Shown: piece by piece, positions 44,886 through 54,506 of the stretch | Numbering within the stretch: the stretch's first letter is position 1 | How the letters are laid out: every line of letters begins with the position of its first letter | DNA from: Limnothrix sp. CACIAM 69d | GTDB taxonomy: Bacteria; Cyanobacteriota; Cyanobacteriia; CACIAM-69d | Length of the DNA: 64,000 bases | Reading direction: 5' to 3' | NCBI GenBank assembly: GCA_001913845.2 | Contig: MKGP02000076.1 | Location: 22,918 to 86,917 of the forward strand | Program-made: the position numbers and the translations under genes | Notes under the pieces: generated by a model | The model's database searches: none | Seen by the model: only the letters and a program-made list of their open reading frames with translations | What the model was told of the DNA's origin: nothing

Positions 44886-46463
44886 TCAGGCTAGGTGAAA
44901 GTCAGCGATCGAGAGTGCGCCGGAAACGATCGCCAAAGTCTCATTGCTGCCGGCCACTTGCACCAACATGTTCGTTCCCTGGGGCCGCAGGGCGATCGCG
45001 CTGGGGGTCAACCCATTGACTAGATAAATGCCATCAATGCCTGACTGAAAATCCTGAATCGTGTCTTGGCCCATGCCCGTACCCAACACGAATCGATCGG
45101 CTCCATCGCCCCCAATCAACAGGTCATCCCCAAATTCACCAAACAGCACATCATCGCCCGCGTCCCCCTGGAGCCAGTCGGCATCGCGGCCGCCGTTGAG
45201 CTGGTCGTTGCCCAAACCGCCAATTAGGGTATCAAGACCCGCGTTGCCCTGGAGTTGGTCGTTGCCCGCCTCGCCGCTCAGCCAATCATCGTCTAACCCG
45301 CCCCAGAGGGTGTCTTGGCCGAGGCCGCCGCTGAGGCTGTCGTTGCCCCCGCGCCCCAAAATCACGTTGTCGGCATCGTTGCCAAGCACCTCGTCGGCTC
45401 CATCAGTGCCATTGAGGTTTTCCAGGGTGACCCCAAAGGCGATCGACTTGCCCCGATCGAACATGGGATAGAGGGGTTGGTAACTGGGATAAATATCAAA
45501 AAAGCGACCCTTGCGCCCCGTTTGGGTGGTTAACAAGCCGCCGGGTTTCAAATCGAAATAGTAGCGATCGGAGGCGGGCAACGATCCCATTTCCAAGGTG
45601 TCAGTTCCGCCCCCATCCCAAATGGCTTCCACCCCTAAAAACGAAGTGGCATTCCAGTTGTACAAATCATTGCCCGATCGCCAACTGGTATTAGCCCCGT
45701 AGAGATATTGCAGGGACTGAATGTCGTAATTCATCAGGGTGCGGGAGTTTTGAAAACTGCTAAAATCCCGCCCGTTGTAGGACATCACCGTGTTGTGGCG
45801 ATGATCCAATTCCGGAGCCAAAACCGCCACATTGGAAGGCACTTTACCGGGCACATCCCCCGCTTCGCTGCCATACTCCCGAGGATGTTTCAGTCCCATA
45901 GCATGGCCCAATTCATGAATTAAAGTGCCATAGCCAGCGCTGCCGGGCCCCTTCGTAAAAAAGTTGGGGTCAAACATGCCATTGGCTGACAAAAACACCT
46001 GTCCCCCATAGGCGCTTCCTGGAACATAAGCACAGGCCAAAGCATCGGGCAATTGCGGACTTTTGCCCAGGGCAACGCGCAGTGTTCCGCCCACTTCGTC
46101 CGGCACTTCTTGAAACTGAACCGGAATCACTTGGGAGTAGTTTTGCAACACTTGCCGCACGGCCTGTTTCACCGGCTCGGGAATTTCTGCCGGGTTGGTG
46201 ATGGCTCCTTGGGCAACCGATGTCAAATTATTGACCGTGTTGGCATTGGGAAAACTGTAGGTAATCACCCCGCCAGGGGGTACATTCCACGATTGGGTGA
46301 TTGTCGGATTACTAGTACGCACCGTCAGCAAAGCATCAATGTTGTTGTTGCCGCTGAGGGGAATGGCTTTGGTGCTGGCAGCGGTTCGCCAACGGAGGGT
46401 GGAAACTTCCGGAGCGATCGCGCTGTTTTGGTCGATCCCGGCCAGGGACATCTGAAGAGCCAT
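44886..46463 (-). CDS. Serralysin-like (M10) metalloprotease with RTX calcium-binding repeats
   Basis: 525 residues from the ATG at 46463. The protease domain has the zinc motif GTLIHELGHAMGLKHPREYG (HEXXHxxGxxH) and the Met-turn HRHNTVMSYNGRDF. Residues ~370-470 are RTX nonapeptides of the GGxGxDxLx type (GRGGNDSLSGG, GGLGQDTLWGG, GNAGLDTLIGG, GEFGDDLLIGG). Such proteins are secreted by a type I system through a C-terminal signal, fold when they bind calcium outside, and act as extracellular proteases. The C-terminus (LSIADFHLA) fits a type I signal. No type I secretion genes are in the window. The start is not certain; the frame continues 5 codons further. Confidence 0.88.
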   Translation of the reverse strand: MALQMSLAGIDQNSAIAPEVSTLRWRTAASTKAIPLSGNNNIDALLTVRTSNPTITQSWNVPPGGVITYSFPNANTVNNLTSVAQGAITNPAEIPEPVKQAVRQVLQNYSQVIPVQFQEVPDEVGGTLRVALGKSPQLPDALACAYVPGSAYGGQVFLSANGMFDPNFFTKGPGSAGYGTLIHELGHAMGLKHPREYGSEAGDVPGKVPSNVAVLAPELDHRHNTVMSYNGRDFSSFQNSRTLMNYDIQSLQYLYGANTSWRSGNDLYNWNATSFLGVEAIWDGGGTDTLEMGSLPASDRYYFDLKPGGLLTTQTGRKGRFFDIYPSYQPLYPMFDRGKSIAFGVTLENLNGTDGADEVLGNDADNVILGRGGNDSLSGGLGQDTLWGGLDDDWLSGEAGNDQLQGNAGLDTLIGGLGNDQLNGGRDADWLQGDAGDDVLFGEFGDDLLIGGDGADRFVLGTGMGQDTIQDFQSGIDGIYLVNGLTPSAIALRPQGTNMLVQVAGSNETLAIVSGALSIADFHLA

Positions 46464-46926
46464 AGGAGTTCTGTCCAACGCTGATAGGTCAAAGAAAGGC
46501 AGCCACCCTGCATGACGGCTACGACGGTTTTCAGCACCAGACTTGAGAGGTCAACGATTTGTGAATGACCTCAATCGCGGTTGCGAAATGCAACTGGAAT
46601 TCAAGAATTTGAATGCACCATTAGCACGCAAGACTTAACCGCGCGATCGGGCACAAAATGCAAAGTGATGCGAAGGTTATGCTTCGTTTCCAACGAAGAC
46701 AACCTGGCGATCAATGGAAGCTCAATGGTTAGGGGCAATCAAGTCTCAATTGATCGGAGCGATCCCGGCAGACGTAAAACTGGTTGGGGCGTTGAAAGGA
46801 GTCACGCCTGTGGTGGTTCTTCCCTCAGCATTCCCTCGGTGCATTGTCCTGCAACGCTGTGAAGCGGAGGACAGGGTTGATCCTATTGAGTCTGTTAAAC
46901 GGATGGATTGGGAGCGATGGATCTGG

Positions 46927-46993
46927 ATTGATAGATCCGAATTGATAGATCCGAATTGATGGATCCGAATTGATGGATCCGAATTGATGGATC
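46927..46993. repeat. 14-bp tandem repeat, about 4.8 units
   Basis: attgatagatccga twice, then attgatggatccga twice, then a partial unit. It lies in the longest gene-free stretch of the window (46464-47589), which is otherwise AT-rich with no recognisable gene. An 81-codon frame at 46714-46959 runs into the repeat and has no ribosome binding site, so I do not call it. Confidence 0.85.
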
Positions 46994-47399
46994 ATGCAGA
47001 TCTTGTAAATCTGCCTTGGTTGTGACGAATTAGCTCTGACGAATCTGATGAATTTTGAATTTGGGTTGATCGTTGTGGGCTGTTCTTCAGCACTTTGAAG
47101 AAACTTATGCGCTCAATTAAGGCTAATCAAATTGCTTGAATGAGCCAATGGAAGCGACCTAACTAGAGCAGCCCCAAAAGACGTTAAGACTTTTTGTAGA
47201 GGACTTTTTGAAATCCTTACAATTAGTTTAAAGGATTCTGCATAAAATTGGCAAGTTTGAATTTAAGTTACAACAACTTTTTTAATAATGAGCGAAGCAA
47301 TGAATAAAGATGTGCAAAATGCGACATGAACGAACGCAGTTTTAAGGCTTTCAGGCAATGAAGTGCGAAATCAAACATTCATTTCAAAGCGATGTATGA

Positions 47400-47438
47400 A
47401 ATAAAACACAGGGCAGAAGGAGAAACTTTCCGCCCTGT
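47400..47438 (-). terminator. Terminator of the HEAT/PEP-repeat membrane-protein gene
   Basis: acagggc (47408-47414) pairs with gccctgt (47432-47438), with further pairing inside. On the minus strand the stem is followed by gttttattt. It lies about 150 bp after the gene stop. Confidence 0.7.
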
Positions 47439-47589
47439 GAGTTCAGTTAGTTCTGGAATGAATCCGGATTTTCAGGAAATTCTTTACAATTGATTGCCCT
47501 ATTTTTAGTCCTCAGTTATTGAGGGGGTTGACCCATGAGGAGCGATCGCACTGAAGGGAAATCATGCGCTGGCTTCCGGATCGACAGAC

Positions 47590-48642
47590 CTAGGGCTGTT
47601 TGGGGCCGCCGTTGGGAGGCAGTGGTGATTCTTCAACCGGTTGGGCGATCGGGGCTTGGCTTTTGAAGCGCTCCAACCCTTTGGCAGCCGCCCGCACCAC
47701 AATCGGGGCCGCATCATGGAGGGCTTTTTCGAGGCAGCTCACCACTTCAGGGCTGTGGACGGCGCTGAGGGCCTCGATCGCGGCGGCGCGCACGGTGGCA
47801 TCAGGGCTGCTGGTGAAGGTCAACAGATCGTTGATCAGTTTTTGGCCTTCGGCTCGCTGGCCGATCGCCCGAACCTTGGTGGCGAGTTGGGTCACTTGCT
47901 CGATCGGGCTGGGTTGGTTGCTGGGCGCGATGGGGGCGATCGGTTCAGGAGTCGTGACCGGTTCAGTGACTGGTTCAGTGACCGGTTCCGCAGCTTGCTC
48001 CGCGATCGGTTCGGCCACGGGTTCCGGCGTGGGTTCCGAGGCGGGTGCTGGCTCCGCGATCGGTTCTGCCACGGGTTCCGGCGTGGGTTCCGCAATGGGT
48101 TCCACTGAGGCCGCCGTTGGCTCCGGCTCGGCGATCGGCTCCGGTGTGGGTTCCGGGGTAGGTTCCGGCGTGGGTTCTGCAACTGGCTCCGCGACGGGTT
48201 CCGGGGCCGGCGTTGGCGCGGGCGCACCGGCTCCACCCCAAGGATCCGGGAGCTGGATCGCCGGTTGACCGGTTGCCGCCGGACGCGGAGCAGAGCGTGC
48301 AGGATCGGGAGCGGGCGGTGCGGCGGTGGGGGCGGTGGAAGCGGTTTGTGCTTTCAGTTGGGCAATTTCCGTTTGCAGGGCTTGCAATTCGCGATCGAAA
48401 TTTTTGCGAGCCGTCTGCTTTTGCACCTCAAAATCTTGCTCCAGGGTTTGCCGTTGCCGATCGAGATATTGCTTTTGCTGGCGTTCCAGGTCGGCCACCC
48501 GCTGCTGCATCAAATACCAGGCGATCGCACCGCCGATCACGACACCCAAAATCAACCCAACAAAGATCATGACTTGGTTCTCGCTGCCAAATAGTTCGAG
48601 ACCATTTAACCAAGGATTCTCGTCCGTAGGCTGATTAGCCAA
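47590..48642 (-). CDS. Membrane-anchored protein with coiled coil, Pro/Glu repeat and C-terminal HEAT repeats
   Basis: 350 residues, MANQPTDENPWLNGLELFGS. One hydrophobic span (about 22-43, VMIFVGLILGVVIGGAIAWYL) is followed by a Gln/Lys/Glu coiled coil (44-95), then a Pro/Ala/Glu/Thr-rich linker with PEPTPEPVAEP units (about 100-245). The last ~75 residues form HEAT-like repeats (PDATVRAAAIEALSAVHSPE, then DAAPIVVRAAAKGLERFKSQ). The shape is that of an anchored scaffold, but I know no specific function. The DNA of the linker is repeat-rich. Confidence 0.68.
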   Translation of the reverse strand: MANQPTDENPWLNGLELFGSENQVMIFVGLILGVVIGGAIAWYLMQQRVADLERQQKQYLDRQRQTLEQDFEVQKQTARKNFDRELQALQTEIAQLKAQTASTAPTAAPPAPDPARSAPRPAATGQPAIQLPDPWGGAGAPAPTPAPEPVAEPVAEPTPEPTPEPTPEPIAEPEPTAASVEPIAEPTPEPVAEPIAEPAPASEPTPEPVAEPIAEQAAEPVTEPVTEPVTTPEPIAPIAPSNQPSPIEQVTQLATKVRAIGQRAEGQKLINDLLTFTSSPDATVRAAAIEALSAVHSPEVVSCLEKALHDAAPIVVRAAAKGLERFKSQAPIAQPVEESPLPPNGGPKQP

Positions 48643-48660
48643 TCCCGATCGGGAGAATTA

Positions 48661-48802
48661 GGGCCGGTCGCTATTTCCTGGAATTCAGCGAAGATGGTTG
48701 ATCTGCCATACTCCAATCGTCGTAACAAGGAACTTGAGCATCTTGTCCCCGACGATCTGCTTACGGTGGAATCAGGGTTTCAGACGATTTGACGACAAGC
48801 CC
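48661..48802. mobile_element. Class B palindrome-core MITE, 142 bp, TA target duplication
   Basis: Left end gggccggtcg, right end gacgacaagccc, flanked by TA (48659-48660 and 48803-48804). The core at 48726-48745 has decayed to caaggaacttgagcatcttg. It is the same length as, and inverted relative to, the copy at 41573-41714. It lies 18 bp before the start codon of the gene at 48642, in the promoter space of both that gene and the P-type ATPase. Confidence 0.8.
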
Positions 48803-48904
48803 TAGACCCGCAAAACAACTCCCCAACTCCCCGATCGAGCCAGGCCCAATCGGGCCGGGTATGATGGCCTGCTAGTTCGATCGCCCGTCCATCGCCTGCC
48901 ACCC

Positions 48905-51421
48905 GTGAATCAGCCGAATCTTCCGCCCCATCTCCAAGGTCTGACCCGCAGCGAAGTGCTGGAGCGCCGGGCCGCCGGCCAGGGTAATGATGCCCCCCTG
49001 AAAACCAGTCGTTCCTATGCGCAAATTCTTCGGGAAAACATTTTTACCTTTATTAATTTTGTTTTCGTTGCCATTAGTGTTGTTTTCTTATTTTTAGGCA
49101 GCTTTAGCGATGCCATCTTGGTGGCGGCGGTCATTTTGAGCAGCGTGGTGATTAATGCCATTCAAGAAGTGGCGGCCAAGCGCAAACTCGATGAAATTGC
49201 CCTTTTAACCCGGCCCAAGGCCACCGTGGTTCGCGAAGGATGGGAACAGGATATTGACCCGAGCGAAATCGTGGTGGGCGATGTTTTAGTGTTGCGATCG
49301 GGCGATCAAATTCTGGTGGATGGGGAGCTGATGGCTGGGGAAATCGCCGCCGATGAATCGCTCTTAACCGGCGAATCAGACCCCATTGAGAAAGAAACCA
49401 GTGGCCCTGTTTTTTCGGGAACCATTTGTTTAAGCGGCAGTGGCTATTATTTAGCCCAAAAAGTGGGCCGCAACAGCTTGGCCCACCAACTGACCGAAAG
49501 TGCCCGCACCTTTCGCCAAATGCTCACGCCCTTGCAGTCGGAAGTGAATTTGGTGATTCGGATTTTTATGATCATCGCCTGCTTTTTTTGGGCCCTGGTG
49601 GCGATCGGGTTCATTGCCAAAGCCATTTCCTTTAATGAAACGGTGCAGCGCTCGGCCGTGATTGCCGGCCTGGTTCCCAGTGGTTTGTACTTAACCGTCA
49701 CCCTGTCCTATGCCCTGGCGGCGGTGCGAATGGTGGGCAAGCGGGTGCTAATTCAACAGGCCAACGCTGTGGAATCCCTGAGCAATGTGGATGTGCTCTG
49801 TGTGGATAAGACCGGAACCTTGACAGCGAATCGAATTCAGCTCACGGAACTGTGGCCGATCGCCCCCGGCCAGACCTTGGCCACCCTGACCGACCTGGTG
49901 GGAACCTATGCCGCCAGCACCCGTTCCGGCAACGCCACCAGCGAGGCGATCGCCCTTGGTTGCCCCGCCCCGGCCCAAGAACCGATCTATGAAATTCCCT
50001 TTTCGTCGGCCCGCAAGTGGAGTGCGATCGCCTTTGGGCCCGACCCGATCGCCCCGCAAACCGCCGGGACTGGGACAGGGTATTACGTTCTCGGTGCGCC
50101 GGAAATGGTGAGCGCGGGCCTGGCGGAACCGCTGCCCCTGGAATGGCGCGATCGGGCCCAGACCCTGGCCCGCCAGGGATTCCGGGTGTTGCTGTTTGCC
50201 TTCAGCCCCGCCATTCCGCCCAAGCCCGCCAAACGGGACAGCGCCCCCCTGCCCCAGGATTTGCAACCTTTGGGCCTGTTGGTGTTTAGCGATGAGCTGC
50301 GCCCCAGTGTGACGGAAACGCTCCAAGGATTTGCCGAGGCGGGCATTCGGCTGAAGATTATTTCCGGCGACAACCCCGACACCGTGCGGGCGATCGCGGC
50401 CCGGGTGGGCTTGGGCGAAAATCTGTCGGCCGTGTCCGGAGCCGACCTGGCCGCCATGACTGAAGCGGAATTTGCCCAAGCCGCGATCGAGCATCAAATT
50501 TTTGGGCGGATTGTCCCGGAACAAAAAGCCCGCTTAGTCACGGCCCTGCGGCGTGCGGGCAATTATGTGGCCATGATTGGCGATGGCGTAAACGATGTGT
50601 TGTCCCTGAAGCAAGCCAACCTGGGCATTGCCATGGAAAGCGGCAGCAAAGCCACCCGCAGCGCCGCCGACATTGTGTTGCTGGGCGACTCCTTCGAGAC
50701 CCTGCCCTATACCTTTTTGGAGGGGCAACGGATTGGCAACGGCATCCGCGACGTGCTGAAGCTGTTTATGGTGCGGGTGTTTTGCGTCACCCTGTTGATT
50801 CTGTGTACGGGGCAAGTGCTGGGAACCTTTCCGCTGCTGAATAAACACAGCGCCGTGGTGACGATCGTGGCGGTGGGGCTGCCCACCTTTGGATTTCCCC
50901 TGTGGGCCCGGCCGGGAAAACCGCGCCAAAAGAGCGTCCTCAAGTCCATGCTGAATTTCACCTTGCCCGCGACCTTGACCCTCACCCCGATCGCGGTGGC
51001 GGTTTACTTAGGCTATTTGGTCACCACCATTTGGAGCGCCACCCAAACGGGCGAGGAGTTGGTGGCCTTGAACGATGCGCTCTTGGCCGTGCCCCGCAGC
51101 GCCCTGGTGACCCTGTTGGTGAGTTGTGGCCTGTTGCTCGTGCCGTTTTTGAAGCCGCCAGCGGGGCCTTGGGTGGCAGCAGAACCCCTCTGTGGCGATC
51201 GCCGCTATTCCCTGTTGGCCTTGGGCTTGTTGGGGGTCTATGCCGGTTTGGTGGCCCTGCCGGGAACGCGCGAGTTTTTTGAGTTGGCGCTGTTGCAACC
51301 GGTGGACTATTTGCTAATTGGGGCGATCGCCCTGAGTTGGTGTTTGCTGTTGCGATATATCTGGCGATCGGGATTGTTCGATCGATTCTTGGGCTTCAAA
51401 CTCAGCGATTGGAATCATTAA
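48905..51421 (+). CDS. P-type ATPase, CtpE-like cation-transporting
   Basis: 838 residues from a GTG at 48905. Motifs: TGES phosphatase loop (LLTGESDPIEK, about 154), phosphorylation site DKTGTLTANR (about 300), nucleotide-binding loop, and the hinge MIGDGVNDVLSLKQANLGIAM (about 557). Helix M4 reads VPSGLYLTVTLSYALAAVRM, where calcium pumps have PEGLP. This pattern fits CtpE-type P-type ATPases, for which calcium transport has been reported in mycobacteria, rather than classical P2A pumps. Ten membrane spans are plausible. Ion selectivity in this protein is unknown. Its last 20 bp overlap the convergent acyltransferase gene. Confidence 0.83.
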   Translation: MNQPNLPPHLQGLTRSEVLERRAAGQGNDAPLKTSRSYAQILRENIFTFINFVFVAISVVFLFLGSFSDAILVAAVILSSVVINAIQEVAAKRKLDEIALLTRPKATVVREGWEQDIDPSEIVVGDVLVLRSGDQILVDGELMAGEIAADESLLTGESDPIEKETSGPVFSGTICLSGSGYYLAQKVGRNSLAHQLTESARTFRQMLTPLQSEVNLVIRIFMIIACFFWALVAIGFIAKAISFNETVQRSAVIAGLVPSGLYLTVTLSYALAAVRMVGKRVLIQQANAVESLSNVDVLCVDKTGTLTANRIQLTELWPIAPGQTLATLTDLVGTYAASTRSGNATSEAIALGCPAPAQEPIYEIPFSSARKWSAIAFGPDPIAPQTAGTGTGYYVLGAPEMVSAGLAEPLPLEWRDRAQTLARQGFRVLLFAFSPAIPPKPAKRDSAPLPQDLQPLGLLVFSDELRPSVTETLQGFAEAGIRLKIISGDNPDTVRAIAARVGLGENLSAVSGADLAAMTEAEFAQAAIEHQIFGRIVPEQKARLVTALRRAGNYVAMIGDGVNDVLSLKQANLGIAMESGSKATRSAADIVLLGDSFETLPYTFLEGQRIGNGIRDVLKLFMVRVFCVTLLILCTGQVLGTFPLLNKHSAVVTIVAVGLPTFGFPLWARPGKPRQKSVLKSMLNFTLPATLTLTPIAVAVYLGYLVTTIWSATQTGEELVALNDALLAVPRSALVTLLVSCGLLLVPFLKPPAGPWVAAEPLCGDRRYSLLALGLLGVYAGLVALPGTREFFELALLQPVDYLLIGAIALSWCLLLRYIWRSGLFDRFLGFKLSDWNH

Positions 51422-52703
51422 GGGATCGTGTGGGCGATCTCTGGGCTTTGTTGCGCCAACGGCTTGCCGGGACTTCGATTGCCCAGTAGGTGAAGCTGGC
51501 CAGGGCGATCGATCCCAAAAACACCAACCCCAACCGTTCTCCATAGGCCACCAAGGACGATCGGTTCGTGATCAACGGGCCGATCACTTTCAGCAAGGGA
51601 TAGTGCCAAACATAAAGCCCAAAAGACAACAACCCGAGCAATTCCCAAGCCCTGAACGGATTAGCTGCCATGGCCGATCGCGAGAGGGGCCGGTTGCGCC
51701 CGGAGCTGAAATAAACCCGTCGTTCAAAGGCGAAAATAAACAGCCCCGTCGCCAACACCGTCAGCCCCGGAGCCACCAACAACACCCGATCGCTCCCTTG
51801 ATATTTCCACCAGGCGGCCAGCCCATAAAGCAGCCCCATCGCCCCGATCGCCCAGCCTTTCCAGGGCAACCCCAGAATCGATCGGCCCCAAGCCAGGGCC
51901 ACCCAGGGCCGAACCGACAACCGTTGCCCTGGCTCGATCGGGTTTGTTTTGCCCTCCGCTAGGTCGATCGTTGGGGGTCGGTTTTGGTGCAGCTTTTGCA
52001 TCAGCGGATTCAGCCAAAAACCCACCAGAAAGGCATCTAAATTAGCCGGCAAAAAAGTATAGATATAGCGAATAAAATAGGGATTCCCCTCTGTGCTACC
52101 CAATAATTGTTCAATTAACTCAAAAACCCCAAACCGATAGAGCATTAATCCACCCGTTACCGCCGCCATGGCCACTAACAATAGTTGCCCGGTTTTCAGC
52201 CAACGCCGACTCGCCCAAAAAATGAGAGGGGCGATCGCATAAAATTGCACTTCCGTGGAAAGCGACCAAAGGGGCGCATTAAACTCAAAGGGCAGAGAAT
52301 GCTCATAGGTAAAAGTCAGCAGCCGCAGCAAATGGCCCCAATGATTGGGTTGCCAACTGTGGGGATAAAACACCGTTGCCGATATCAAAATACAGGCATA
52401 ATAAAGCGGCAAAATTCGAGTGGCACGGCTTTGAAAATATCGAATGATGCCAGGGCGATCGAGCCGATAGCGTTCGGTATAAAATCCCTTGCCAATTAAG
52501 TAGCCCGACAGGCAAAAAAACACCCGCACTGCCACGCCCCCCGGCGCAAACAGCACCCAACTCCAATCCTGTCCAGCCCAGACCAAGCTTTGGGCCGGCG
52601 GGCCGCAGTGGGCCACAATCACCAAACAGCAAGCCACCCCCCGCAAGGTCAGCAATGCATCCCAACGGTTGGGCGGGCGCAAACCAGAACCATCAGCAAC
52701 CAT
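51402..52703 (-). CDS. Acyltransferase 3 family membrane protein
   Basis: 433 residues from the ATG at 52703 (MVADGSGLRPPNRWDALLTL); an upstream start at 52727 adds eight residues. The family signature is near the N-terminus: LRGVACCLVIVAHCG with the catalytic-type His, then RVFFCLSGYLIGKGFYTERY and FFQSRATRILPLYY-like FQSRATRILPLYYACILIS, then LWSLSTEVQFYAIAPLIFW. About ten membrane helices. Such enzymes O-acetylate or acylate sugars of exopolysaccharide, LPS or peptidoglycan. No sugar genes are next to it. Its 3' end overlaps the convergent ATPase gene by 20 bp. Confidence 0.86.
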   Translation of the reverse strand: MVADGSGLRPPNRWDALLTLRGVACCLVIVAHCGPPAQSLVWAGQDWSWVLFAPGGVAVRVFFCLSGYLIGKGFYTERYRLDRPGIIRYFQSRATRILPLYYACILISATVFYPHSWQPNHWGHLLRLLTFTYEHSLPFEFNAPLWSLSTEVQFYAIAPLIFWASRRWLKTGQLLLVAMAAVTGGLMLYRFGVFELIEQLLGSTEGNPYFIRYIYTFLPANLDAFLVGFWLNPLMQKLHQNRPPTIDLAEGKTNPIEPGQRLSVRPWVALAWGRSILGLPWKGWAIGAMGLLYGLAAWWKYQGSDRVLLVAPGLTVLATGLFIFAFERRVYFSSGRNRPLSRSAMAANPFRAWELLGLLSFGLYVWHYPLLKVIGPLITNRSSLVAYGERLGLVFLGSIALASFTYWAIEVPASRWRNKAQRSPTRSLNDSNR

Positions 52704-52848
52704 GGCCAAGTGCCGCCAGCAAAACACTACGGTAAAGTAACACTACGGTTCACCGCTGCTCGCCGGTTGCGTCCTGTTCAGTCTCTTTTGCATTCCAGTT
52801 TGCATTCCAGTCTCTTTTTCATTCAGTTTTTCCGGGGACAATTCACCC

Positions 52849-54267
52849 ATGCCTGCCCGTTGCGTTCCTTCCCGCGCTGAATTTTCCCTGAATGGACTGC
52901 TGCGATCGCTGCGGTGGGCAATGTCAGCGGGGGCGATCGCCCTGGTCTTGGCCAGCGCTGGGGAAGTGGCTCGCGCCCAGTTACCGTTTCTGGATAACCT
53001 GCCGATTTTTGATATCTTTTCGCGGCCGGCCAAGGATGAATTTCCACCCAGTCCACTGGAACTGTTAGAGGCGGATCCGCTGCTGCCGGAGTTTCCGATG
53101 AAGCGGGAACTGTCGCCCACGGAGCGCGATCGGCTGCGTTTGGCCCTCGATGAATTGAACCTGCAAGCGGCGGCCACCCTGCGGGCCGGCAAAACCCTAG
53201 AGGCCTTCGCCCTTTGGAATCGAGAACTGCGATTGCGGCGGTTTTTGGGAGTGTTTGAAGAATTGCCGGCCCTGGGACGGGTGGGCGAGCTGGCTTGGCG
53301 GGAAGGGGCCGTGGAAGAAACAAGGGTGGTGACCGATCGAATCAAGGCAATCCAAGCGGGGCAAACGGGCCCCAAACCGGTTTTGCCCGACGAACAACCG
53401 CTGCCCATCCCTGAAGATCCGGCCCTGCTGGAGGCCCTGGGCTTGGCCTATTACCAAGTGCGTGCGCCCAAGTTGGCCTTGGCGGTGTTGGAACCGCGCC
53501 TGTTGATGGCCAGAACGGCTGATGATCCTACGGGAATTGAAAAATATCTGGTGGCGATCGGTCAATTGCGAGCCAGCCTGTTTGAGGATGCGGCCGCTGT
53601 GGATGCCTACCGGGAACTGCTGGCGATCGAGCGGGCCAAAATTGCCGCCGGTCGTTGGGTGGTGGTGCCCGTGCCGCCGGGCACAGAACCCACGATTCCG
53701 CTCCATCGCCAGGCCGAGGTGCGCTATGCGCGGGAATTGGTGATGTTGCTGAATCGATCGCGCCAATGGGATGAGGCGATCGCCGCCCAGCGCGATTTAT
53801 TGGGGGTCTATCAGGAATTGGGGATTGTGCGGCTGATTCCGCCCTTGATGAGCGAGTTGGCCGCCAACTTTGACCGGGCCGATCGGGTGGAAGAAGCGGT
53901 GTTGCAATATCGCGAAACGGCCGCCGCCGCTCGCTCCATCAAGCAGTTGGGCATTGCCCGAGAAGCGCTCGATCGCCTGGCCACTCTCTATCGCAGCCGC
54001 CCCGCCTTTGCCGACAAGCCCGATCTGCTGGCCAGTCTCTACATCAGCCTGTTGGAGTTGGCCCGCGAGGCGGCGGACGGCTACGGGATGATGGACACCT
54101 ATGAAAAATTGGGTGATTTGTTTGTGAGTTTGAACCAGCGCGATCGGGCCCGCATTGCCTACGAACAGGCGGCGATTTTGGCGAAGCAGTTGCAACACCG
54201 CGAAAGTTATTTCGCCCGCAAGCTCCAAGACCTGGGCCCCGCCCCCACCCCCTTCAACCAACCGTAA
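52849..54267 (+). CDS. Exported TPR-like helical-repeat protein
   Basis: 472 residues, MPARCVPSRAEFSLNGLLRS, with a signal peptide (hydrophobic GAIALVLASAGEVARAQL, cleavage likely at ARA-QLP). The rest is alpha-helical with TPR-like periodicity: AATLRAGKTLEAFALWNREL, ALGLAYYQVRAPKLALAVLE, ASLFEDAAAVDAYRELLAI, EAIAAQRDLLGVYQELG, AREALDRLATLYRS and DRARIAYEQAAILAKQL. It is probably periplasmic or lumenal and a binding scaffold. I recognise no named family. Upstream (52760-52830) there are gcattccag repeats. Confidence 0.7.
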   Translation: MPARCVPSRAEFSLNGLLRSLRWAMSAGAIALVLASAGEVARAQLPFLDNLPIFDIFSRPAKDEFPPSPLELLEADPLLPEFPMKRELSPTERDRLRLALDELNLQAAATLRAGKTLEAFALWNRELRLRRFLGVFEELPALGRVGELAWREGAVEETRVVTDRIKAIQAGQTGPKPVLPDEQPLPIPEDPALLEALGLAYYQVRAPKLALAVLEPRLLMARTADDPTGIEKYLVAIGQLRASLFEDAAAVDAYRELLAIERAKIAAGRWVVVPVPPGTEPTIPLHRQAEVRYARELVMLLNRSRQWDEAIAAQRDLLGVYQELGIVRLIPPLMSELAANFDRADRVEEAVLQYRETAAAARSIKQLGIAREALDRLATLYRSRPAFADKPDLLASLYISLLELAREAADGYGMMDTYEKLGDLFVSLNQRDRARIAYEQAAILAKQLQHRESYFARKLQDLGPAPTPFNQP

Positions 54268-54356
54268 TGGCTGGGTTTCCTAGGTTGCCCTTGAAAGTTT
54301 CCAGTCCCATAAATTTGCGAATTTTTGAAGGTGTTGAGCACAGAAAACGCTCCTCA

Positions 54357-54487
54357 GAGGATGTCTGAGAAATATCTTTTAGTATGGGCTAAGGATCAAT
54401 GGCCGTGGGGACAAGGGGCTTAAGCCCCTTGCCTACGTCGATTCCTGGGGCGTGCAGAGTAGCAATTTTGGCTTTTTAGACATCCTC
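54357..54487. mobile_element. Class A palindrome-core MITE, 131 bp, TCA target duplication
   Basis: Ends gaggatgtctgagaaa and (…tttttagacatcctc) are flanked by TCA (54354-54356 and 54488-54490). The core at 54412-54431 is a perfect caaggggcttaagccccttg palindrome. It is the same length as the copy at 1769-1899, and its right edge is 20 bp before the start codon of the next gene. Confidence 0.85.
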
Positions 54488-54506
54488 TCAGAAGTACTAG
54501 ACCTCC

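Noticed and set aside
46714..46959. Plus-strand frame of 81 codons starting MEAQWLGAIKSQ
   Set aside because: No ribosome binding site, overlaps another frame, and runs into the 14-bp tandem repeat; no recognisable family.
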